A stretch of DNA of 6,461 nucleotides, from positions 1 through 6,461 of the forward strand of contig JALXCG010000322.1 of NCBI GenBank assembly GCA_026991065.1, written 5' to 3'. Origin of the DNA: Gemmatimonadota bacterium. GTDB taxonomy: Bacteria; GCA-2686955. Shown piece after piece: positions 1 through 6,165 of the stretch (the stretch's first letter is position 1; each line of letters starts with the position of its first letter). The position numbers and the translations under genes were made by a program. Under the pieces are notes generated by a model. It was given only the letters and a program-made list of their open reading frames with translations, had not been told where the DNA came from and ran no database searches.

Positions 1-646
1 CCAGTATCATTCCGCCCGGGGCCATGGCCGCCCACTGCAGCGACAGCGCTTGATCCGCCGACAGGCGACGCACCACCTCGAAAACCGGCAACTCCTCCTC
101 CATGGCCGCCAAAAGGGCGACCCGCGCTGGAGGTGAAAGCGCGTCGCGCAACCCCGCCGCAAACTCGATCCGAAACTCGGAGTCACCGACACCGAAACGC
201 GCTCCCCGCACGCTCTCCACCAGGGCTTCGGTCACGCGATCGACGGCCGGGAGCGTTGCACCCAATCCACCCGCCTCAAGGGCATCGAAGGAGGCATCGA
301 GCAGGTCGGTTGCCTCCAGGATTAGGCTCTGCAACGCGCTGTAACTGCCGCCTTCGCGGCGGGGAAGATCCTGTATCGCCTCTTCGAGAATGTGGCACAG
401 CTGAACCAGGTGATCCAATCGCGCGAATGCCACCAGAGACTTGATCGAATGAGCATCGCGAACTGCACCATTCAGTGCGTCCGCATCCTCTTTATTGAAT
501 ACCTGTTCGATATTTCGGACCCAGCCGGCAAAAAAAAGTCGCGTTTCTTCCAGAAAATCGGACAGTTCCTCTGCACTTACTCCGCCGTGCTCTTCACTGT
601 CGTCGAGCTGACCGGCTGGCCCCAGGCACGCTGTCGTATCGATCAT
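1..646 (-). CDS. CheA-like chemosensory histidine kinase, N-terminal part (Hpt domain); truncated by window edge
   Basis: The minus-strand frame from the ATG at 646-644 stays open for 215 codons and runs off the left edge. Residues about 23-125 look like a histidine phosphotransfer (Hpt/P1) domain: an acidic helical start (SAEELSDFLEETRLFFAGW), then AHSIKS with H66 as the likely phospho-acceptor and K69/S70 in the usual HxxK[GS] spacing, then a long amphipathic helix (LCHILEEAIQDL). Residues about 160-215 resemble the region after P1 in some CheA proteins, ending in MAPGGMIL. In CheA proteins this histidine is phosphorylated by the kinase's own ATPase domain and passes phosphate to a response regulator. 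That kinase core would lie outside the window, so CheA rather than another Hpt protein is inference. The start overlaps the STAS gene's stop in an ATGA, suggesting translational coupling. Acidic, Leu-rich composition and an uninterrupted frame support coding. Confidence 0.82.
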   Translation of the reverse strand, partial: MIDTTACLGPAGQLDDSEEHGGVSAEELSDFLEETRLFFAGWVRNIEQVFNKEDADALNGAVRDAHSIKSLVAFARLDHLVQLCHILEEAIQDLPRREGGSYSALQSLILEATDLLDASFDALEAGGLGATLPAVDRVTEALVESVRGARFGVGDSEFRIEFAAGLRDALSPPARVALLAAMEEELPVFEVVRRLSADQALSLQWAAMAPGGMIL

Positions 647-1038
647 GAGGTCTCATCTCCCGCCGAGAAACTCGCCACGGCACTCTTAATGGTGCGGAAA
701 AAACGAAATGAACGATCGCCCCCTACCAGGGCCAAGGCAAAGCGATGCCGCGCGCGCAACCGAGCCACCCGAATCCCCCCACCCGCCAAGTTGGACTCCG
801 CGGCGGCCCGCATCAGCATGGCGATGCCGGAGCCCGAAAGTTTGCGAACACGGTGCATATCCAGAACGATTCGGGTGTCGCCCGCGCTTAGCAGACGCTC
901 AATTCTGCTATGCAGGCGGATCGTCTCCACGCCGCCCACCTCGCGCCCAACGTCCAATACGACAACATCGCCGACCGCGGGCTCTTGCGCGGCCTCGAAG
1001 AGAATTCGCCGGATCTGAGGCAAGGAGTCTTGAGGCAT
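643..1038 (-). CDS. STAS-domain protein (anti-sigma-factor-antagonist-like)
   Basis: Encodes 131 residues, the normal size of a single STAS domain. The fold is readable: a first strand VVVLDVGREV (residues 25-34), a helix TIRLHSRIERLLSAG, the central strand RIVLDMHRV (56-64), the loop LSGSGI (67-72) leading into helix AMLMRAAAES, then GGGIRVARL and a C-terminal ALVGGDRSFRFFRTI segment. STAS proteins bind partner kinases or sensors in partner-switching systems, and some work with chemosensory kinases. Here the gene lies directly upstream of, and overlaps by 4 bp, a CheA-like gene, so a shared pathway is likely. The loop lacks the classical D-S-[ST]-G phosphosite, with glycine at the phosphoserine position. 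The start at 1038 was chosen because the domain begins soon after it. An in-frame ATG at 1128 and one at 1239 would add 30-67 residues of Arg-rich, non-domain-like sequence. The Shine-Dalgarno before 1038 is weak, so the start is uncertain. Confidence 0.78.
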   Translation of the reverse strand: MPQDSLPQIRRILFEAAQEPAVGDVVVLDVGREVGGVETIRLHSRIERLLSAGDTRIVLDMHRVRKLSGSGIAMLMRAAAESNLAGGGIRVARLRARHRFALALVGGDRSFRFFRTIKSAVASFSAGDETS

Positions 1039-1075
1039 GGCCACCGTTCTTCGCGGTTCGGATGCACGACCTCTG

Positions 1076-1109
1076 CACGAGCCCGCCGTCAGCGGCGTGA
1101 GCTTGCGTG
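1076..1109 (-). other. Interrupted hairpin in the leader of the STAS-kinase operon
   Basis: Read on the minus strand this segment folds as CACG/CGTG, then AGC/GCT, then CGCCG/CGGCG closed by a four-base loop, with small internal loops between the three helices. The pairs are nested and fully Watson-Crick (12 bp in total). The structure ends 37 bases before the chosen STAS start at 1038 and lies in the 217-base gap between the lipoprotein stop and that start. It does not match any riboswitch consensus I know. It could be a leader structure or a chance GC-rich fold. No convincing promoter hexamers are visible in the gap. Confidence 0.3.
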
Positions 1110-1255
1110 TGAAGCCGATTGCGGACATCCGCCAGCGCGAATCCGCGAGTCCTTGTACAGGATGCACAACCGTGCGACCGGTCACGGACTCTGCTGGCTG
1201 AATCGGGCGAAACACCACATTCCTTGAGAACTTAGTCAAAAAAGGAACGCCGACT

Positions 1256-1834
1256 CTACTCCGCTGCCAGGTGAAACTCGAACTCCCCGGCGAAGCGCGA
1301 CATGCGCACCAGGTGGAAAGGGTGTGTCATCACCGACAGAGTGATCGTACCCGGTGCCGGCTTGGTTTCCACATATTCCACGCGGCGGCCGGCTGCGGTT
1401 TCCCGACAGGAGACAATCTCCACCCCATGGCCGCTCGACGAACGCGTGCCGGCGAAAACACCGACGACCAGGCTCGTGGCAAAATCGACTTCCGGCAGGG
1501 GCCGGGGAGGGGACTCGCCACGGGTATGTTCGGCCCACAGCGCGGCGAACGCCTGAGGATCCCGAATCACCACTCGGCGCGGCTCGTGGATGCCGCTCCG
1601 GCTCCCCCGCGCAATGCTCTCGAAGGCAATGGAACCGGTTTCGGGCGAGCCGCCGGGTTCCCCCCGGGAAGCGCACCCGGAAGAGAGGACACCGGCCAAC
1701 ACAAGCCCACTTAGCGCAGTCAACCCGGACCAACGGCCGGCGCCGAAGTGACGGCCTTGACGACCCCGGAGTGGCCGCGCCGAAGGTGCATCTCCGGACG
1801 CTCCACCGGTCCAGGGCAAGAAAGCTAGCTGCAT
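1256..1834 (-). CDS. Lipoprotein with PrcB C-terminal-like domain
   Basis: Encodes 192 residues. Residues 36-54 form a hydrophobic stretch (SGLTALSGLVLAGVLSSGC) ending in Cys54, which reads as a lipoprotein signal. Position -3 is Ser rather than the usual Leu, so the lipobox is imperfect. From about residue 86 the protein matches the pattern of the PrcB C-terminal domain: RDPQAFAALWAEH, then LPEVDFATSLVVGVFAGTR, then SGHGVEIVS, then VEYVETKPAPGT and a closing MTHPFHLVRM. PrcB is known as an accessory lipoprotein of the dentilisin protease complex of Treponema. Most homologues are lipoproteins of unknown role, so no specific activity is claimed. The only ATG in frame (1834) leaves about 35 residues before the hydrophobic stretch, unusually long for a signal peptide. 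A TTG at 1723 would remove the extension but also the positive charges. The gene is divergent from eno, 87 bp away. Confidence 0.78.
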   Translation of the reverse strand: MQLAFLPWTGGASGDAPSARPLRGRQGRHFGAGRWSGLTALSGLVLAGVLSSGCASRGEPGGSPETGSIAFESIARGSRSGIHEPRRVVIRDPQAFAALWAEHTRGESPPRPLPEVDFATSLVVGVFAGTRSSSGHGVEIVSCRETAAGRRVEYVETKPAPGTITLSVMTHPFHLVRMSRFAGEFEFHLAAE

Positions 1835-3214
<1,380 letters not shown>

Positions 3215-3229
3215 TCCAGGAAACCCGCC

Positions 3230-3598
3230 ATGCCCATTCCAGCCCCTTTCCCCGGCCAGAGATTCAAGCGCGGCCATGAGCCCGTTCTCATACAAAGCCG
3301 TTCACGTCTCTTCTGGCTCTGCCTGGGGCTCTTTTGGCTGCTCCTGGTCAGTCAGATGATCTGGGGGCACCATGGATTGCTGGCCTGGCGGAGCGCTGAA
3401 CGCGCGGTGGCGGAGCGCAGCGCAGCGATCCGCGCCGCTACCGCGCGCCTGGAGCAGTTGCGCAAGCGCAATGAGGCCATGCAAAACTCTCCGGAAGCCC
3501 AAGAGGAGGTGGCCAGGGAACTCTACGGCTATACCACGCCGGGAGCGATCGTCTTCGAGTTCGATGATGCCAAAGAGTGGTCGATTGAGGTGCGCTGA
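3230..3598 (+). CDS. ftsB: FtsB/DivIC-family septum formation protein
   Basis: Encodes 122 residues with the FtsB/DivIC layout: a short charged cytoplasmic N-terminus, one membrane segment at residues 27-46 (LFWLCLGLFWLLLVSQMIWG), a coiled-coil helix at about 55-95 (RSAERAVAERSAAIRAATAR, then LEQLRKRNEAM), and a C-terminal block VARELYGYTTPGAIVFEF that matches the family's ARe.lG...pGE.v pattern. FtsB joins FtsL and FtsQ in the divisome and helps activate septal peptidoglycan synthesis by FtsWI; the coiled coil would lie in the periplasm. The pGE glutamate is Ala here (PGAIV), a small departure from the usual motif. AGGA at 3218-3221 sits eight bases before the ATG. The 15-bp spacing from eno and the well-known eno-ftsB neighbourhood support the name. 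DivIC is the Gram-positive counterpart, and the family cannot always be split by sequence. Confidence 0.9.
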   Translation: MPIPAPFPGQRFKRGHEPVLIQSRSRLFWLCLGLFWLLLVSQMIWGHHGLLAWRSAERAVAERSAAIRAATARLEQLRKRNEAMQNSPEAQEEVARELYGYTTPGAIVFEFDDAKEWSIEVR

Positions 3599-3685
3599 TA
3601 GATTCTCTTGCAATGCGATTCCGCGCCCAGGGCACGGCCAAAGCAGAAGACCGCGCGCTGATGGTGGATCAAGGCCGAGTTTTGC

Positions 3686-3714
3686 TTGACACGAACCCCG
3701 GGATTCTGCATACT
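3686..3714 (+). promoter_or_regulatory. Sigma70-type promoter of the initiator tRNA gene
   Basis: A perfect -35 box TTGACA (3686-3691) is followed after exactly 17 bp by CATACT (3709-3714), a 4/6 match to TATAAT. Transcription should start near 3721, about seven bases before the mature tRNA. The bases right after the -10 are GCG, a GC-rich discriminator of the kind associated with stringent (ppGpp) control of stable RNA promoters in proteobacteria. The position, spacing and strong -35 make this the best promoter in the window. Confidence 0.8.
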
Positions 3715-3727
3715 GCGTTTTCTTCAC

Positions 3728-3804
<77 letters not shown>

Positions 3805-3813
3805 ACTTCCCGG

Positions 3814-3844
3814 AAAGGGCTCGAGATCGGCCTCGAGCCCTTTT
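3814..3844 (+). terminator. Rho-independent terminator of the tRNA-fMet unit
   Basis: A perfect 9-bp GC-rich stem, GGGCTCGAG (3817-3825) with CTCGAGCCC (3832-3840), has a six-base loop and is followed by TTTT. Three A's before the stem can pair with three of the T's, extending the helix to 12 bp. The U-tract is short (four). It begins ten bases after the tRNA CCA end, the right place to end that transcript and insulate rpmB. Confidence 0.85.
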
Positions 3845-3898
3845 CAGTGTCGAACTGAAGGCAAGCATTCACTGTCTGGTGAGTTCCCCCCTTCAGTG
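3843..3898. repeat. Short alternating repeats between the tRNA terminator and the rpmB promoter
   Basis: TTCAGTG occurs as a direct repeat at 3843-3849 and 3892-3898. Between them lies the inverted copy ACTGAAGG (3854-3861), which pairs perfectly over 8 bp with CCTTCAGT (3890-3897) and over 6 bp with TTCAGT at 3843-3848. A further inverted TTCACTG is at 3868-3874. The right copy touches the TGn of the rpmB extended -10 box. The spacing of the CAGTG/CACTG cores is about 24-25 bp. This could be a protein-binding operator array or, on read-through RNA, two mutually exclusive hairpins. The function is unknown. Confidence 0.5.
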
Positions 3899-3905
3899 GT
3901 ATGAT
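3897..3905 (+). promoter_or_regulatory. Extended -10 promoter of rpmB
   Basis: TGG at 3897-3899 directly precedes TATGAT (3900-3905), giving the TGn-TATGAT form of an extended -10 element with 5/6 matches to TATAAT. At the 17-bp spacing the -35 position reads TGGTGA (3877-3882), only a 3/6 match, which is usual for promoters that rely on the TGn element. The predicted start is near 3912, giving a leader of about 43 bases before the rpmB ATG. Its position after the tRNA terminator makes rpmB an independent unit. Confidence 0.6.
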
Positions 3906-3906
3906 A

Positions 3907-3944
3907 TTGGTTTCCGAAGCTCCGATGGTCGGAGGATTCGCCAA
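3907..3944 (+). promoter_or_regulatory. Hairpin at the predicted 5' end of the rpmB mRNA
   Basis: CTCCGA (3920-3925) pairs perfectly with TCGGAG (3929-3934) around a three-base loop. The helix continues as CGAA (3915-3918) with TTCG (3937-3940), across a small internal loop, and possibly as TTGG (3907-3910) with CCAA (3941-3944). The last arm overlaps the start of the Shine-Dalgarno AAGGAG (3943-3948), which is six bases before the ATG. If transcription starts near 3912 the inner two helices form the very 5' end of the message. This could protect the mRNA or control ribosome access. It is not a ribosomal-protein leader class that I recognise. Confidence 0.5.
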
Positions 3945-3954
3945 GGAGAAACCG

Positions 3955-4197
3955 ATGGCTCGCGTCTGTAGCATCACGGGCAAACGCCCCCTCGCTGGGA
4001 ACAACGTCTCCCACGCCCACAACAAGACTCGCCGGCGTCAGCTTCCCAATCTTCAGCGCAAACGCATCTACGTTCCGGAATTGGGTCGCTTCGTGAGGAT
4101 TCGTCTGTCTGCGCGTGCGCTGCGCACGGTTTCCCGCAAGGGGCTCCTGGCCGTCCTCCGTTCCGAAGGCCTGACTTTGCGCGACGTCGTCTGCTGA
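3955..4197 (+). CDS. rpmB: Large ribosomal subunit protein bL28
   Basis: Encodes an 80-residue basic protein beginning MARVCSITGKRPLAGNNVSHAHNKTRRR, the hallmark opening of bL28 (MxRVCxxTGKxP...GNNVSHAxNxTKRR), followed by LPNLQRKRIYVPELGRFVRIRLSARALRTVSRKG, which matches the family's PNL...R......RFV.LR.SA..LR...KKG. bL28 belongs to the 50S subunit. The length is usual for the family. Only two cysteines (5 and 80) are present, so a four-Cys zinc site is absent. The start is set by AAGGAG six bases upstream and by the family N-terminus; an in-frame ATG at 3901 would add 18 residues but lies inside the promoter's -10 region. rpmG, a frequent neighbour of rpmB in other bacteria, is not next to it here. 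Confidence 0.97.
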   Translation: MARVCSITGKRPLAGNNVSHAHNKTRRRQLPNLQRKRIYVPELGRFVRIRLSARALRTVSRKGLLAVLRSEGLTLRDVVC

Positions 4198-4209
4198 TCC
4201 AACCCCGGG

Positions 4210-4291
4210 CTTGGGCCTGAGTCAAGCAGGCTCGGGATACCGCACAGTGCGGAACCCCGGGCCCTTGCTGTTGATCATCCGCGGAACAGCA
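4210..4291 (+). other. Three tandem RNA hairpins between rpmB and the peptidase gene
   Basis: The first hairpin is a 10-bp helix with three G-U wobbles (4210-4219 with 4227-4236; core GCCTG/CAGGC). The second is CCGCA/TGCGG (4240-4252). The third is TGCTGTT/AACAGCA (4266-4272 with 4285-4291), a perfect 7-bp helix with a 12-base loop. None is followed by a U-tract, so they are not classical intrinsic terminators. The third ends five bases before the GAGGAG ribosome-binding site. A 10-base direct repeat AACCCCGGGC (4201-4210 and 4253-4262) also lies here. The region may end or process the rpmB message or serve as leader to the peptidase gene. No clear promoter is visible in it. Confidence 0.4.
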
Positions 4292-4296
4292 GACAT

Positions 4297-4302
4297 GAGG
4301 AG
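4297..4302 (+). promoter_or_regulatory. Shine-Dalgarno GAGGAG favouring the ATG at 4309
   Basis: GAGGAG lies six bases before the ATG at 4309. It abuts the in-frame ATG at 4303 directly, which is too close for use. No comparable site precedes the ATG at 4435, the start that would give a standard-length signal peptide. Confidence 0.5.
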
Positions 4303-4308
4303 ATGCTC

Positions 4309-5967
4309 ATGCGCTGTTCTTCCAGCTCACCCCGGACCCGAGAGAGCAGATGCCGCGCCACCTCGGCTCTGCCTTCTGCATGCCAGCGCACGACTGCCGT
4401 CACCTGGATGGCGGCGTCCCACGGCCCCCGCTTGATGCTTCGACATTGGCGGAAGAGCGCTGTTTGGCTGCTACTTGGCGCGCTCACACTCCCCGCGACC
4501 GCTCGACCGCCGATCCAACCCAGCCGCGGTATTGACCTGCTGCTGCAGGCAACGCCGGCCGGGATTGAGATTGCAGCCTATCGCTCGCGCCACAACCCAC
4601 CCCGTGGCGTCGCGTCCCCCCCCATGGCCGTTGCCCCCGGCCTGCATCTGGAGGTGGTATCGACGGCCGGTTCGGTGATCGAGTGGGTCGCTCTGGGCGA
4701 CCCCCACCTGCTCCTTTTTGACGATCTGAGTGGCGCGCGGCCAAGGCTCGGAATCGAGGAGGTCGCGGAGCGCTGGCTGCGCATACCCCTGGCGATTCCG
4801 GCCGGCGCCACGCCGGAACTGCGCATCCGTGATCAGCGCGGAGAGATCTGGGACTCGGTCGCGCTGAGTGATTTGAGCGATTTGACCCCATCCGGCGACG
4901 GGGGCGCGAGGCGCGGCGGCGCGGCGGTTGAGCCGGTTCTCATCAACGGCGACTCCGCCCAGCGCCTGGATCTGCTCTTCATCGGCGACGGATATCGCGA
5001 AGCGGAGTGGCCGCTCTTTCGCGATCATGTGGCCACCTGCGTCACCGCCCTGCTGGGCGCGGAGCCTTTCGCCACCTACCCCACTGCGATCAACATCTGG
5101 CAGCTCCCGCTGCGCTCGGCGGAGTCGGGAGCCGATCACCCCTGCGACGGGATTCAGCGCCAGACACGCCTGGATGCCACCTATGACTGGCCGGCATGTC
5201 GCACGCGCATGATGAGCTACAACTACCTCAAGGCCTGGCTGATCGCCACCGCGGCGTTGCCGGAGTGGGACAATCTGATCGTCCTGGTCAATGATCCGGA
5301 GCGTGCCGGCGCCATGCCGCCTTTCGCGCCGGGTCCGGTCTACGGCGCTTACGATGATCTGCGCTATCTGACCATCCACGAGTGGGTCGGGCACGACCTG
5401 GCGGGGCTGATGGATGAGTACGATGCCACCGAGGATGTGGGGCCGATCGGCCTGCCCTATGCCCCGAACTGTTCGGCGTCCCGACTCTTCCCGCCGTGGC
5501 AACACTGGATCCGCGCCGGGGAGCCGGGAATGGGCACGTTCAGGAACTGTGCATTCAACAATCTCTATCGCCCCACGGCGGATGCGTGCATCATGCGGGA
5601 AAGCGACGTCTACGCTTTCGATCCGTTCTGCCGCGAGCGCGCCGTCAAAGGGCTCTTTAAGGTGGTGCGGCCGATTCTGGGCGCGGAGCCCGATCCCGGG
5701 GAGCCGCTGCTGCTCGGCCCGGGAGAGACGGTCGAGATCTGGGTGGAGACGCTCGAAGCGGTGGACCACAAACCGGTTTTCACCTGGTGGCTCGACGGCG
5801 AAAACGCGGGCGAGGGCTATTTACCCTGGTTCGAGCTGGATGCCGCGTCGCTGGATCCGGGAATCCACACGCTGGCGGTGAAGGTCCACGACCCGACGGC
5901 GATGGTGCTCAAGGATCGGCATCACCTTCTGGATGACGAACGCAGCTGGGAGGTGCGACGCTTCTGA
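4309..5967 (+). CDS. Exported M64-family (IgA peptidase-like) zinc metallopeptidase
   Basis: Encodes 552 residues from the ATG at 4309. Residues 43-65 form a signal peptide (MLRHWRKS, then AVWLLLGALTL, then PATA before ARPP). A beta-rich N-terminal region of about 130 residues follows. The peptidase domain begins at about residue 218 with QRLDLLFIGDGY and continues through RSAESGADH, LIVLVND and TIHEWVGHDLAGLMDEYD, ending with LYRPTADACIMRES and FDPFC. These are the blocks of the M64 family, whose type member cleaves IgA; the natural substrate here is unknown. The zinc motif is HEWVGH (H357, E358, H362), one residue longer than HExxH, followed by the family-typical DEY (369-371). A beta-sandwich-like C-terminal domain (about 465-552) closes the protein. 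Seven cysteines in the peptidase region suggest disulfides, consistent with export. The start is debatable: 4309 has a good Shine-Dalgarno but adds 42 residues before the signal peptide, while 4435 gives a normal signal peptide without one. Confidence 0.87.
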   Translation: MRCSSSSPRTRESRCRATSALPSACQRTTAVTWMAASHGPRLMLRHWRKSAVWLLLGALTLPATARPPIQPSRGIDLLLQATPAGIEIAAYRSRHNPPRGVASPPMAVAPGLHLEVVSTAGSVIEWVALGDPHLLLFDDLSGARPRLGIEEVAERWLRIPLAIPAGATPELRIRDQRGEIWDSVALSDLSDLTPSGDGGARRGGAAVEPVLINGDSAQRLDLLFIGDGYREAEWPLFRDHVATCVTALLGAEPFATYPTAINIWQLPLRSAESGADHPCDGIQRQTRLDATYDWPACRTRMMSYNYLKAWLIATAALPEWDNLIVLVNDPERAGAMPPFAPGPVYGAYDDLRYLTIHEWVGHDLAGLMDEYDATEDVGPIGLPYAPNCSASRLFPPWQHWIRAGEPGMGTFRNCAFNNLYRPTADACIMRESDVYAFDPFCRERAVKGLFKVVRPILGAEPDPGEPLLLGPGETVEIWVETLEAVDHKPVFTWWLDGENAGEGYLPWFELDAASLDPGIHTLAVKVHDPTAMVLKDRHHLLDDERSWEVRRF

Positions 5968-6165
5968 TGACGGCGGGGCGCCCGGCTGCAACGCAATCTG
6001 GAGCCGAACGCGGTTCCGCCGGTGGAGTAGGCTGCTTCGGAGAGAAGAGCGGAGAAGACCACCGGGGCGCTCGCGAGGAGACGCGGCGGCGGAGCGCTGG
6101 AGCGAAAACTTCATCCCTCCGAAAAAAGAGGCGGTGAGGGGCGTGAACTCGGCACCCCGGCCGAC

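Noticed and set aside
1039-1239. N-terminal extension of the STAS gene to the ATG at 1239 or 1128.
   Set aside because: The extra residues are Arg/Pro/Ser-rich with no domain pattern. The STAS fold begins soon after 1038, and no better ribosome-binding site supports the upstream starts.
1234-1246. TTGACT and a T-run on the minus strand just after the lipoprotein stop, as a promoter or terminator.
   Set aside because: TTGACT has no -10 partner at 16-18 bp, and the T-run has no stable stem directly before it.
3901-3954. ATG at 3901 as an earlier start for rpmB.
   Set aside because: It lies inside the -10 element of the rpmB promoter, and the bL28 N-terminus MARVC begins exactly at 3955 after AAGGAG.
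4275-4487. A minus-strand frame of 70 residues antisense to the start of the peptidase gene, with a plausible-looking helical segment (VRWHAEGRAEVARHLLSR).
   Set aside because: No Shine-Dalgarno, no family I recognise, and it overlaps the signal peptide coding region of a well-supported gene. GC at third positions is no better than in the plus frame. It would gain weight only if the peptidase starts at 4435 and relatives conserve the antisense frame.
4471-5769. A 432-codon open frame on the minus strand across the peptidase gene.
   Set aside because: It is the antisense shadow of the M64-type gene and has no recognisable domain.
6122-6158. Possible terminator of the phosphatase-like gene on the minus strand (GGGGTG/CGCCCC stem, then TTTTTT).
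   Set aside because: Ten bases separate the stem from the T-run and the stem is only 6 bp with a wobble, so it does not meet the usual form of an intrinsic terminator. The 198-bp convergent spacer shows nothing else clear.
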